Assembly (NCBI GenBank): GCA_031082145.1
Contig: JAVHLP010000001.1
Coordinates: 444,885-508,884, forward strand
Direction of reading: 5' to 3'
DNA: 64,000 nucleotides
Source: a bacterium
Lineage (GTDB): Bacteria > Bacillota > Sulfobacillia > UBA995
Position 1 is the stretch's first letter. The number at the start of each line of letters is the position of its first letter. The position numbers and the translations under genes were made by a program. Shown here one piece after another: positions 40,865-48,181 of this stretch. The notes below the pieces were generated by a model. The model was not told where the DNA came from, ran no database searches, and saw only the letters and a program-made list of their open reading frames with translations.

Positions 40865-42211
40865 GTGATCGAACCCTTGGCAGGCCGCCAGGTTCGCCCT
40901 GGCATTGTCCGTCTGGCCTGGCCGGTCTTCGCCGAGATGTCACTGCAGACCATAACCCAAGTAGTCGACCTGGTAATGGTCGGCCGGCTGGGGGCCGTGG
41001 CGGTGGCGGCCGTCGGTCTGAGTTTCCAGCCGCTCTGGTTGGCCACCGGGGTCTTCATGGGCCTGGCGGCGGGGACCACTGCGGTGGTGGCCAGGTCGGT
41101 TGGCGCTGGTGACCCGGGCCCCGCGGGAAGGGCCGCCCACCAGTCTTTTCTCCTCGCCGTAGCCCTCGCGCTCCTCGTGGGGAGTGCCGTTCTTGCCGGC
41201 GCCGCCACCCTCTTGCGGCTGATGGGAGCCGAACCGGCGGTGGTGGCAGCGGGCTCATCTTACGTCCGCCTTCTGGTCCCCGGCATGGTGGCCCTGATGT
41301 GCGGGCAAGTGGTAACGGGAGCGCTGCGAGGCGCGGGTGACACCCGCACCCCCCTCAAGATTAGCGCCCTGGTCAACCTCCTCAACATCGGTGGCAACTG
41401 GGTGCTCATCTTCGGGCACCTCGGTTTTCCGGCGTTGGGGCTGGCAGGCGCGGCCGTCGCCACCAGCCTGGCCCGGGCCGGTGGGCTGGTCTTGCTGCTG
41501 GCGGCATGTTTCAGGAGTAACGCGGCCGTCCCCTTCCCCCGCCGGGGGTTCTTCCGGCCCGAGCCCGCCACCATGGCCCGCGTAGTCCGGGTGGGCCTAC
41601 CGGCCGCCCTAGAGCGGATCACCAACAGCCTGGGCATGGTCCTGTACGCCCGGGTGGTGGCTGGACTGGGCACGGTGGCCTTCGCCGCCCACGCCATCGC
41701 CCTCAACGTGGAGTCTCTCTCCTACATGCCCGGCATCGCCTTGTCGGTGGCCGCGTCGGCACTGGTGGGGCAGGAGTTGGGAGCCCGCCGGCCCGACCGG
41801 GCCATCGCCTGCGGCTGGGAATGCCTCCGGCTGGCCCTGACCGTCATGGGCGGCATGGGGCTGATCTTCCTGTTGCTGCCGGGGCCGCTGGTACGCCTGT
41901 ACACCGCCGACCCGGGGATCGTCACCCTGGGGGTCATCGCCCTCCGGGTGGTGGCCTTCGCCCAGATCCCCGAGGCCACCGGCTTCGTCCTGGGAGGAGC
42001 GCTGAGAGGTGCCGGCGACACCCTCACCGTCCTGCGCATCACGCTGATCGGCGTCTGGGGGGTGCGGCTGATCAGCGCTTACCTCTTTGTGCCCGTGCTG
42101 GGGCTGGGCATTCTGGGCGCCTGGCTGGCGATGAGCCTCGACTGGCTGGTGCGAGCGGCCTACCTGGCAGCCCATTTCAGGGCCGGGCGCTGGCGGGAGA
42201 TTGAGGTCTGA
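40865..42211 (+). CDS. MATE family efflux transporter
   Basis: The 448-residue protein has 12 hydrophobic segments in two similar halves and MATE-type segments such as PVFAEMSLQTITQVVDLVMVGRLG at the start and GALRGAGDTRTPLKI in each half (second copy GALRGAGDTLTVLRI). It exports cationic drugs or metabolites using Na+ or H+ gradients. GTG start with GAGGAGG upstream. It is the last gene of the operon with PIG-L and MBL genes. It is followed by a hairpin that can serve the convergent arsR operon. Confidence 0.92.
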   Translation: MIEPLAGRQVRPGIVRLAWPVFAEMSLQTITQVVDLVMVGRLGAVAVAAVGLSFQPLWLATGVFMGLAAGTTAVVARSVGAGDPGPAGRAAHQSFLLAVALALLVGSAVLAGAATLLRLMGAEPAVVAAGSSYVRLLVPGMVALMCGQVVTGALRGAGDTRTPLKISALVNLLNIGGNWVLIFGHLGFPALGLAGAAVATSLARAGGLVLLLAACFRSNAAVPFPRRGFFRPEPATMARVVRVGLPAALERITNSLGMVLYARVVAGLGTVAFAAHAIALNVESLSYMPGIALSVAASALVGQELGARRPDRAIACGWECLRLALTVMGGMGLIFLLLPGPLVRLYTADPGIVTLGVIALRVVAFAQIPEATGFVLGGALRGAGDTLTVLRITLIGVWGVRLISAYLFVPVLGLGILGAWLAMSLDWLVRAAYLAAHFRAGRWREIEV

Positions 42212-42237
42212 GGAAAACCTCTGTGAACTGCCGGAAA

Positions 42238-42261
42238 GGGCCCGTCCGATGGGACGGACCC
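42238..42261 (-). terminator. Terminator of the arsR / small-protein operon
   Basis: On the minus strand GGGTCCGTCC pairs with GGACGGGCCC (one G-T wobble, 4-base loop), followed by TTTCC. It lies 60 bases after the small-protein stop and could also act on the convergent MATE transcript. Confidence 0.55.
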
Positions 42262-42320
42262 CCGACCGTACCGGCCGCCAAAGCGGCAGCGCGACCCTGC
42301 CACGCCTCCCCCACCACTCG

Positions 42321-42461
42321 CTACTGCTTGGGCTTCTCGGCGCACGGATGGCACGGCTCATCGCCATGGCATTCCCGGATCTGCTCCGCAGAACACTCTC
42401 CCGGCTTGCCCCGGAGTTTATCCGGGTGCTTGCACTCCTGTTTCTTCTCCTCACCGCCCAC
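42321..42461 (-). CDS. Small Cys-rich protein coupled to ArsR (46 aa)
   Basis: The ORF is too short for the track. The product is Lys/Glu/Cys-rich with the pattern CKHPDKLRGKPGECSAEQIRECHGD and a C-terminal CHPC. I recall similar short proteins next to ArsR-type regulators in anaerobes. Six cysteines and three histidines suggest metal binding. GTG 42461 lies 8 bases after GGGAGG and overlaps the arsR end by 11 bases; a GTG at 42470 is an alternative. It may be a metal chaperone or store, which is inference. Confidence 0.65.
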   Translation of the reverse strand: MGGEEKKQECKHPDKLRGKPGECSAEQIRECHGDEPCHPCAEKPKQ

Positions 42462-42777
42462 AGTCTCCACCTCCCTCTCCTCGCCGGCAGCACCGGTCGT
42501 TCCCGGCCTCCTCCGGCAGAATCGACCAAAGCTCCGCCTGTAGCTCACGCTGCAACTGCTCGAAAGCACCTCGCTCCAGACGGTAGTGGACGAAGTAGCC
42601 CCGGCGATCACCTGTGACCAGCCCCGCATCACGGAGCACCCTGAGATGCTGGGAGGCGGCGGGCGAGGAGATCCCGACCTCCGCGGCGATCAGCTTGGTG
42701 CAGCAAGGCCCCCTTGCCAGCAGGCGGACTATGCGGTAACGGCTGGGTTCCGCCAGGGCCCGCAAGGCTTCCAACAT
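42451..42777 (-). CDS. ArsR/SmtB family metal-responsive regulator
   Basis: The 108-residue repressor has the winged helix ALRALAEPSRYRIVRLLARGPCCTKLIAAEVGISSPAASQHLRVLRDAGLV, a wing RRGYFVHYRL, and a CC pair in helix 2 that could bind a thiol-reactive metal or arsenite. It has its own strong promoter, with an inverted repeat between start site and ATG, and the operon also holds the small Cys-rich protein. Autorepression relieved by metal is the likely mode. The C-terminal CCRRGEGGGDC could add ligands. Confidence 0.9.
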   Translation of the reverse strand: MLEALRALAEPSRYRIVRLLARGPCCTKLIAAEVGISSPAASQHLRVLRDAGLVTGDRRGYFVHYRLERGAFEQLQRELQAELWSILPEEAGNDRCCRRGEGGGDCGR

Positions 42778-42790
42778 CAGAACACCCCGC

Positions 42791-42804
42791 CCTTAAGTCT
42801 TTAA
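42791..42804 (-). promoter_or_regulatory. Operator candidate of the arsR operon
   Basis: On the minus strand CTTAAAGACTTAAG, two 5-base arms CTTAA/TTAAG around AGAC, in an AT-rich patch between the promoter and the ArsR start. Typical location for autoregulation. Confidence 0.5.
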
Positions 42805-42818
42805 GCAATCACTAATTG

Positions 42819-42847
42819 AGTATAGCCCCCCGGCTGCAGGCTGTCAA
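42819..42847 (-). promoter_or_regulatory. Near-consensus promoter of the arsR operon
   Basis: TTGACA, 17 bases, TATACT on the minus strand, about 40 bases before the start codon. The -35 is perfect and the -10 matches at five of six. Confidence 0.8.
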
Positions 42848-42889
42848 GGGGGGGACCGGCGCCGCGACGTGGCCGGAATGGCGGTCTTC

Positions 42890-44698
42890 CTACATTACCC
42901 TGGCGAGATCGGCCAACCCGAGGGCCTCGAGCCTGGCCCGCCGCGGGCGTCCTCGATCGTCCAGCCCCCGACAGTCTCTCCACTCGGCCAGCATTCGCTC
43001 CAGGTCGGGGGCCGAACCGCGGGTGGGCCCTTCCCCCAACCTTAGCAGCAGCCGGGGGGGCAGCCGGTCGTTCGCCGGGGTGTCTCCCAGCAGCATGTTG
43101 ATCCCCCGCTTGAGCAGGAACACCCGCTCCCCGCATTCCCGCAGGCCCTCGGGACCGTAGTCGTCGCCGGTCACGGCGCTGAGAGCCTGGCACAGGTCTT
43201 GGGTACTCATGCCCAGACCCCCGTTGACGCAGACGATAGCGCAGGATCCTTTGGCCTGCCCCAAGTCCTGGGCGAGGGCTACCAGCCGGGCCTTGCCCTC
43301 CCCGCTCCGCATGGCCGAGGGTTCTTCCAGCCCGAACTCGGGCAAGGCACAGACGCTCTGCTCCACCCACATGGTCAGGCTGTCAACGTGGCAGGCTCCG
43401 CGGGTAGCGGTGGCGTAGGCCAGCCCGAGGCCATGGAGGGCCCGGGGATCGTGCATGGGAGCTTCCAGCCTGCGAGTAGTGGTGAGGAAGGCCCGGGAAG
43501 CCTCGCCGAGTTCCTCAGCCATGGCGGCCGAGCCGCGGGCCAAGAAGGCCCCGAACCCTTCCCGGCGGGCGATCAGGGGCAGCACCGCCAGTACCGGGGC
43601 GGGATCGCCCCAGCCGAGACGTATCCCTCCGGTCCGCGCGGAGGGGATGAGCCCCGCCTCGACGCACTCGGTGGCAAAGGCAATGGTGCTGCCGCAGGTG
43701 ATGGTGTCCAGGCCCAGCCGGTTACACAGGTCGTTGATGCCGGCGATGGCCGCCAAGTCATCAATCAGCAACATGGTCCCGAAGGACGCCACGGTCTCGT
43801 ACTCGGGGCCCGGGACATCCTGCCCCGCCAGCCTCACAACGCGCTTGCAGGCCAGGGGACAGCCCGAACAGGTCGCGCTGCCGGCGCCCAGGATCTCCTG
43901 GTAACCCACTCCGGTGAGCTTCTCGAAGCCCTCGTCCCAGGATCCCCGCGACCAGTTGCGCAGGGGGACGTCGCCGACCAACGAACCGGCATCCATGATC
44001 GACATGGTGCCGAAGAAGCTGAGGGCCTGCAAGACCAGGTTGGCCTCCGCCTCGGCCACCAGGCGCTGCCGCAGGGCCGCCACTGCCGCTGGGTCGGCCA
44101 CCGGGGGCCGGACCGCGCCCCGGGCGACGATGGCCTTGAGCCGCTTGTCCCCCATCACCGCTCCCATGCCGGTGCGGCCGGCCACATGGCCCCGGTCGGA
44201 GATGGCGGCGGCATATGGCACTCCGTTCTCACCGGCGGGCCCGATGGCCATGACCCGGCCTTCTCCGGCCAGGGCGGCCGTTGTCTCGTAGGCGTCGAGC
44301 CCCCAGAGGTCACCGGCCGGCACCAGTTCGGCTTCTCCGGTGACGACCTTCAGGTAGACGGGAGTGGGTGCCCGGCCGTGAAACTCCACTCCGTCGTAGC
44401 CGCAATACCGGAGTTCGGGGCCCAGCCAGCCACCGAAGTTGGCCTCACCCCACAGGCCGGTGAGGGGGGAGCGGGCGGCCAGGATGGCGCGAGGGGTGAA
44501 GGGAACCGCCGTCCCCGTCAGGGGTCCGGTCATCAGGTACAGGGGATCGCCCGGGTCGGCGCCGGCGGCCAGTTCACGCCAGTACAGGTAGGCGGCCAGG
44601 CCACCACCACCGATGAAGGGGCGGGCCACCCTGCCGGGGATCACCTGCTCGGAACAGGTCAGGCGCTCGAGGTCGACTACCAACAGCCGCCGGTCCAC
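42890..44698 (-). CDS. Aldehyde:ferredoxin oxidoreductase family protein (tungsten type)
   Basis: The 602-residue enzyme has the AOR features: an N-terminal LLVVDL and FIGGGGLAAYLYWREL, PLTGTAVPFTPRAILAARSPLTG, GRTGMGAVMGDKRLKAIVARG, and the [4Fe-4S] cysteines CSGCPLACKR at about residue 273. These enzymes oxidise aldehydes to acids with ferredoxin, using a bis-pyranopterin tungsten (or molybdenum) cofactor. It is the last gene of the operon MoaD-like / Fe-ADH / SCP2 / AOR. The MoaD-like gene fits cofactor supply. The aldehyde substrate is unknown; the ADH may interconvert it with an alcohol. Confidence 0.93.
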   Translation of the reverse strand: MDRRLLVVDLERLTCSEQVIPGRVARPFIGGGGLAAYLYWRELAAGADPGDPLYLMTGPLTGTAVPFTPRAILAARSPLTGLWGEANFGGWLGPELRYCGYDGVEFHGRAPTPVYLKVVTGEAELVPAGDLWGLDAYETTAALAGEGRVMAIGPAGENGVPYAAAISDRGHVAGRTGMGAVMGDKRLKAIVARGAVRPPVADPAAVAALRQRLVAEAEANLVLQALSFFGTMSIMDAGSLVGDVPLRNWSRGSWDEGFEKLTGVGYQEILGAGSATCSGCPLACKRVVRLAGQDVPGPEYETVASFGTMLLIDDLAAIAGINDLCNRLGLDTITCGSTIAFATECVEAGLIPSARTGGIRLGWGDPAPVLAVLPLIARREGFGAFLARGSAAMAEELGEASRAFLTTTRRLEAPMHDPRALHGLGLAYATATRGACHVDSLTMWVEQSVCALPEFGLEEPSAMRSGEGKARLVALAQDLGQAKGSCAIVCVNGGLGMSTQDLCQALSAVTGDDYGPEGLRECGERVFLLKRGINMLLGDTPANDRLPPRLLLRLGEGPTRGSAPDLERMLAEWRDCRGLDDRGRPRRARLEALGLADLARVM

Positions 44699-45121
44699 TC
44701 ACTCTTCCCCCGGCAAGCCGTGGGCCCGGGCGATCTCGGGGTACTTCTTGTAGGCCGGCTTTATGGCCGGCAGGAGTTTCAGGATGCTCTGGATGGGACC
44801 CACCGCCTTCATCTGTCCCCGGGCCAACGCGGTCAGGAGGTTCATGTGGCCAAACCAGAAGGTGTGGGCCACATCGGCGTTCATCTCCATGGTGACGTCG
44901 GGGGTCAGACCGGCCGGCCCGCAGAGGACCGTGAAGTGCCGCCCCTCAGGCGGCACGGCCCGTGCGTCGACCGTAATCTCGCTCTCCGGCTCGTGGTAGA
45001 CAAAGCGAATGGTGAGCCCGGAAGCCGCGATCTTGGGCCCGAGCTCCGGATCTTGGCTTCCCCACTCGAACAAGGCCCCGATCGTGGCATAGACGTCCTG
45101 GTCGGTGGCAAAGACGGGCAA
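44699..45121 (-). CDS. SCP2 sterol-binding-domain protein
   Basis: The 140-residue protein has an SCP2-like pattern (VDARAVPPEGRHFTVLCGP, DVTMEMNADVAHTFWFGHMNLLTALARGQMKAVG), a small fold that binds lipids or hydrophobic ligands. TTG 45121 is chosen because GGAGG lies 8 bases upstream; the track ORF begins inside the ADH gene. Its stop directly abuts the AOR start, implying coupling. SCP2-like genes next to AOR and Fe-ADH genes suggest that the aldehyde or alcohol may be hydrophobic, but the role is unknown. Confidence 0.8.
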   Translation of the reverse strand: MPVFATDQDVYATIGALFEWGSQDPELGPKIAASGLTIRFVYHEPESEITVDARAVPPEGRHFTVLCGPAGLTPDVTMEMNADVAHTFWFGHMNLLTALARGQMKAVGPIQSILKLLPAIKPAYKKYPEIARAHGLPGEE

Positions 45122-45137
45122 GGAGAATCCCTCCCTC

Positions 45138-46241
45138 TCATAAGGCAGCCCGGAGGACTGCCTCGATCTCTTCGGCCGTGGCCTCGCGGGGGTTGGCGTA
45201 GATGCTGCCGTCGAGCATTGCCAACTCCGCCAGGGCCGCCAGATCGGCCTCCTCCACTCCCACCTCCCGCAGCCGGGTCGGCAGGGCGATCCTCTCCGCC
45301 AGGGAGCGCACGGCCTCCACGGGGTCGGCTCCCATCCACTCGCCCAGAATTCCGAACCGGTCACCGGCGGCCGGTCGGTTGTACTCCAGACCGTGAGGAA
45401 GCAGGATCGCGTTGGCCAGGCCGTGGGGAACCTCCCGGAGACCCCCGCAAGCATGGGCCATGGCGTGGACACAGCCCACCATAGCCCAGGAGAAGGCCAT
45501 CCCCGCCAGGCAACTGGCAGTCAGCATCCGCCACCGGGCCTCAAGGTTCGAGCCGTCGACCACGGCCCGGGGAAGCTCTCTGAGGACAGTCCGGGCAGCT
45601 GCCAGGGCCAGGGCGTCCGACAGGGGTCCGGCCTTAACCGAGAGGAAAGCCTCCAGCGCGTGGGTCAGCGCGTCCAAGCCGGTGGCGGCGGTGAGCCCGG
45701 GAGGCAGCCCTAATGTGAGTACGGGGTCCAACACGGCCAGTGCAGGGGCCAGGTGCTCACTGATAAAGGAGACCTTGGTCCCGGTGTTCTCATCCCGGAC
45801 AACGGCGTAGATGCTAACCTCGCTGCCGGTGCCGGCCGTCGTCGGAACGGCCGCTACCGGCAAGAGGGGCCGGGCGAGGACGTTGACGCCCTGGTGGTCG
45901 AGCAGTCTCCCGCCCTCGGTGAAAACCAGGGCAGCCGCCTTGGCGGTGTCCAGCACGCTGCCGCCTCCTACCGCCAGCAGGAAGTCAGCCTCCAGTTCCC
46001 GGGCCAACCGGGCGGCTTCCTCGACCTGCTCCACCGACGAGTTGGGGGTGATGGCATCATACACCCCGACTACGCGGCTCCCCGCCGCCCGCCGTACTCG
46101 GTCGGCCAGCGGGCGGACGCCGGCGTCGGTGAGCAGGAGACCGCGGGTCAAGCCTTCCCGCTGGAGCTCAATGTCGATACTGGTCGAGAGGCCGCGTCCG
46201 GCCACCACCCGGGTCGGCACCTGGAACTCGCTGAATTCCAC
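45138..46241 (-). CDS. Iron-containing alcohol dehydrogenase
   Basis: The 367-residue enzyme has the NAD-binding GGGSVLDTAKA and the metal-binding pattern HALEAFLS ... GCVHAMAHACGGLREVPHG ... LLPHG, as in group III alcohol dehydrogenases. It interconverts alcohols and aldehydes with NAD(P)H. GTG 46241 is preferred to the track start: it lies one base after the MoaD-like stop and behind a G-rich SD site. With AOR it forms a possible acid/aldehyde/alcohol route. Confidence 0.93.
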   Translation of the reverse strand: MEFSEFQVPTRVVAGRGLSTSIDIELQREGLTRGLLLTDAGVRPLADRVRRAAGSRVVGVYDAITPNSSVEQVEEAARLARELEADFLLAVGGGSVLDTAKAAALVFTEGGRLLDHQGVNVLARPLLPVAAVPTTAGTGSEVSIYAVVRDENTGTKVSFISEHLAPALAVLDPVLTLGLPPGLTAATGLDALTHALEAFLSVKAGPLSDALALAAARTVLRELPRAVVDGSNLEARWRMLTASCLAGMAFSWAMVGCVHAMAHACGGLREVPHGLANAILLPHGLEYNRPAAGDRFGILGEWMGADPVEAVRSLAERIALPTRLREVGVEEADLAALAELAMLDGSIYANPREATAEEIEAVLRAAL

Positions 46242-46242
46242 G

Positions 46243-46494
46243 CTATCCCCCCCCGACCAGGATGGCGACGGTGACCCGATCCCCGTCCCCCAAGGCCTCC
46301 TCACCCGATGCCGAGTTGTCGATGCTCACAAACAGGCAGCGCCGTTGCTCGGGACTCAGCGCGCACCTGGAGGCGACGTGATCCAACACCTCGGCGAAGC
46401 CGGAACCAAGAGGTAAGCCCACCCGCTCCTCGGCGCAGCCCGCCCGTACGGCCAAATACCCCTTGTAGCTGATGTGCACAGTGACAGTGGCCAT
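46243..46494 (-). CDS. MoaD/ThiS-like small sulfur-carrier protein
   Basis: The 83-residue protein has a beta-grasp-like pattern and ends in ILVGGG, the Gly-Gly tail used for adenylation and thiocarboxylation in MoaD/ThiS. MoaD delivers sulfur to molybdopterin; the gene is first in the AOR operon, so a tungstopterin role is likely. The ATG follows a G-rich stretch. The region upstream (46495-46872) also holds an overlapping minus-strand ORF that I do not accept. Confidence 0.85.
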   Translation of the reverse strand: MATVTVHISYKGYLAVRAGCAEERVGLPLGSGFAEVLDHVASRCALSPEQRRCLFVSIDNSASGEEALGDGDRVTVAILVGGG

Positions 46495-46771
46495 GCCATC
46501 CCCCCACCGCCGCGGGTTGCCTGATCACCACGACTGGAGATTCGGCGGGAGCCGGCCGTGAACCTCTCGGGCGGAGCTCGATAGCCCGGTCGGCCACGCA
46601 CCGGCCGGACACGACGCTACCCACCGTTGCGGGCAGCCACAACTCAACGGCGGGTCGTTCATCCAAGCAACAGTTATCGCTAGCGGGCATCTCCTCCCCG
46701 GATTGTAAACTCCTCCATAAGACGCCCGGGAGCCTGCCGTTGCTCTTGATAAGCTCAGGTAAATGCGGATA
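46495..46771. other. Divergent intergenic region between the AOR operon and the DUF3798 transporter
   Basis: About 280 bases before the plus-strand promoter. I found no convincing minus-strand promoter for the MoaD-like gene; TACAAT near 46702-46707 (minus) lacks a -35. A minus-strand ORF starting at 46690 behind GGGGAGGAG is discussed under rejected items. Confidence 0.35.
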
Positions 46772-46800
46772 TTGACCAAGGCCGTCTCCTTGGTTATAAT
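46772..46800 (+). promoter_or_regulatory. Strong promoter of the DUF3798 ABC transporter operon
   Basis: TTGACC, 17 bases, TATAAT. Within the spacer ACCAAGG and CCTTGGT form a perfect 7-base inverted repeat with a 6-base centre (46775-46794), an ideal repressor site. The regulator is not evident in the window. Confidence 0.8.
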
Positions 46801-46872
46801 TGGGGAGGCATACTGTGTCCACGCTTGCACTAGCCATGCGAACAGGCGTCGAACTGGCTGCCGGGAGGTGAG

Positions 46873-46950
46873 ATGACGGGCGATTGGTCGTTTCCGCGCT
46901 TGGTACGGCAGAGAACGCCCGGCAACACCGGGCGAGGGGAGGCGTCATAG
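46873..46950 (+). CDS. Possible 25-residue leader ORF of the transporter operon
   Basis: ATG behind GGGAGGTGAG, 25 codons, stop TAG 5 bases before the binding-protein ATG. The product is basic and polar. Because the SD site GGGGAGG of the binding-protein gene is 13 bases from its ATG and lies inside the leader ORF, translation may depend on re-initiation. A 7-bp hairpin (CGCCCGG/CCGGGCG, 46916-46934) sits inside the leader just before that SD site. Confidence 0.4.
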   Translation: MTGDWSFPRLVRQRTPGNTGRGEAS

Positions 46951-46955
46951 AGCCC

Positions 46956-48101
46956 ATGAGAATGACCAAGATTCTGGTGTGCGCTCTGGTCCTCGTGCTG
47001 GCCGTTTCCCTGGTGGGCAGCGGCTGCAAGAAGGTAGTACAGGAAGGTCCCCTTGTCTTCAAGATCGGCCTGATGACCGGCACTGTCAGCCAGGGTGAGG
47101 ACGAGTACCGGGCCGCCGAGAGGCTGGTGGAGCAGTACCCTGGTCGCATCGTCCACCTGACCTACCCCGACAACTTCATGCAGGAGCAGGAGACCACTAT
47201 TACCCAGATCGTCAGCCTGGCAGCTGACCCCGACATCAAGGCCATCGTGATCTGCCAGGGCGTTCCGGGCACTGCGGCCGCCATCGACACGGTCAGGGCG
47301 GATCGGCCGGACATGATTTTCATCATCGGCGTGGCCCACGAAGACCCCAATACCATCATCCCCCGGGCGGACATCGTGATGGAGGTTGACAACCCCTCGC
47401 GGGGCAAGACGATTCCCGAACTGGCCCACGCGATGGGCGCCAAGAAGTTCCTTCACTATTCCTTCCCCCGCCACATGTCGATGGTGCTCCTGGCCCAGCG
47501 GCGCGACCTCATGATTGAGACCTGTGCCCAGCTGGGCGTCGAGTTCATCTTCGTGACCGCTCCCGACCCGATGGGTCCCGACGGGATTCCGGGCACCCAG
47601 CAGTTCATCGTCGAGGACATCCCGCGGCAGGTCGCGGTGCATGGCAAGGACATCGCCATCTTCGGCACCAACTGCGGCATGATGGAGCCGATGATCAAGC
47701 AGGTACTGGCCACCGGGGCGATATTTGTGGAGCAGTGCTGCCCCAGCCCGACCCACGGCTACCCCGCGGCCATGGGCATTGAAGGAGTCAAGGGGGACGG
47801 CGCACTGGCCGGCAACATGCCTGCTATCCTGGAAGCCATCCGCACCAAGGTCGTAGCGGCCGGCGCCGGTGGCCGCTTCGCCACCTGGCCCGCCCCCATC
47901 AACATGGTGTTCATCCAGGCGGGCGTGCAGCTGGCCATGGACATCGTTGAGGGCAAGGCTGATCCCGCCAACCTGGATCAGGTTAAGGCGGCCATTGACA
48001 ACGCACCGCTCATGGCTGGCGCTGGAGAAGCCCAGGTAAAGCGCATTCAGCCGGGCGCCAACTACTATCTGGTCGTTCTCGGCTCGTACATCTTCAAGTA
48101 A
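46956..48101 (+). CDS. DUF3798 substrate-binding lipoprotein of an ABC transporter
   Basis: The 381-residue protein has a lipoprotein signal with LVGSGC (Cys about residue 23), followed by a two-lobed periplasmic-binding-protein-like sequence: FKIGLMTGTVSQGEDEYRAAERL, ITQIVSLAADPDIKAIVICQGVPGT and IFGTNCGMMEPMIKQ. This matches DUF3798, related to Bmp/sugar-binding proteins. It is the first gene of an operon with a double ATPase and two permeases. The ligand is unknown; nucleosides or sugars would be usual for this transporter type. Its expression signal includes a leader ORF and a strong promoter. Confidence 0.88.
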   Translation: MRMTKILVCALVLVLAVSLVGSGCKKVVQEGPLVFKIGLMTGTVSQGEDEYRAAERLVEQYPGRIVHLTYPDNFMQEQETTITQIVSLAADPDIKAIVICQGVPGTAAAIDTVRADRPDMIFIIGVAHEDPNTIIPRADIVMEVDNPSRGKTIPELAHAMGAKKFLHYSFPRHMSMVLLAQRRDLMIETCAQLGVEFIFVTAPDPMGPDGIPGTQQFIVEDIPRQVAVHGKDIAIFGTNCGMMEPMIKQVLATGAIFVEQCCPSPTHGYPAAMGIEGVKGDGALAGNMPAILEAIRTKVVAAGAGGRFATWPAPINMVFIQAGVQLAMDIVEGKADPANLDQVKAAIDNAPLMAGAGEAQVKRIQPGANYYLVVLGSYIFK

Positions 48102-48125
48102 CAGACGGTGCCCTAAGGAGATGGG

Positions 48126-48159
48126 GAAGATTACCGGGTCCCCCGACCCGGTAATCTTC
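48126..48159 (+). terminator. 15-bp intercistronic hairpin after the binding-protein gene
   Basis: GAAGATTACCGGGTC pairs perfectly with GACCCGGTAATCTTC around CCCC, then TTCCCC. Partial terminator or mRNA-stabilising hairpin that would keep binding protein in excess over the membrane proteins. Confidence 0.7.
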
Positions 48160-48181
48160 TTCCCCTGTCTCAAGTCGGGAG

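Noticed and set aside
43199-45484. 761-codon plus-strand ORF opposite the AOR, SCP2 and ADH genes
   Set aside because: It is a shadow of three well-supported minus-strand genes in GC-rich DNA; composition is Gly/Pro/Arg/His-rich and matches no family.
46301-46690. Minus-strand ORF starting at ATG 46690 behind GGGGAGGAG
   Set aside because: It runs through the MoaD-like gene in another frame, and the translation becomes His/Arg-rich. The first 70 residues look somewhat protein-like, so a decayed or frameshifted gene upstream of moaD cannot be excluded.
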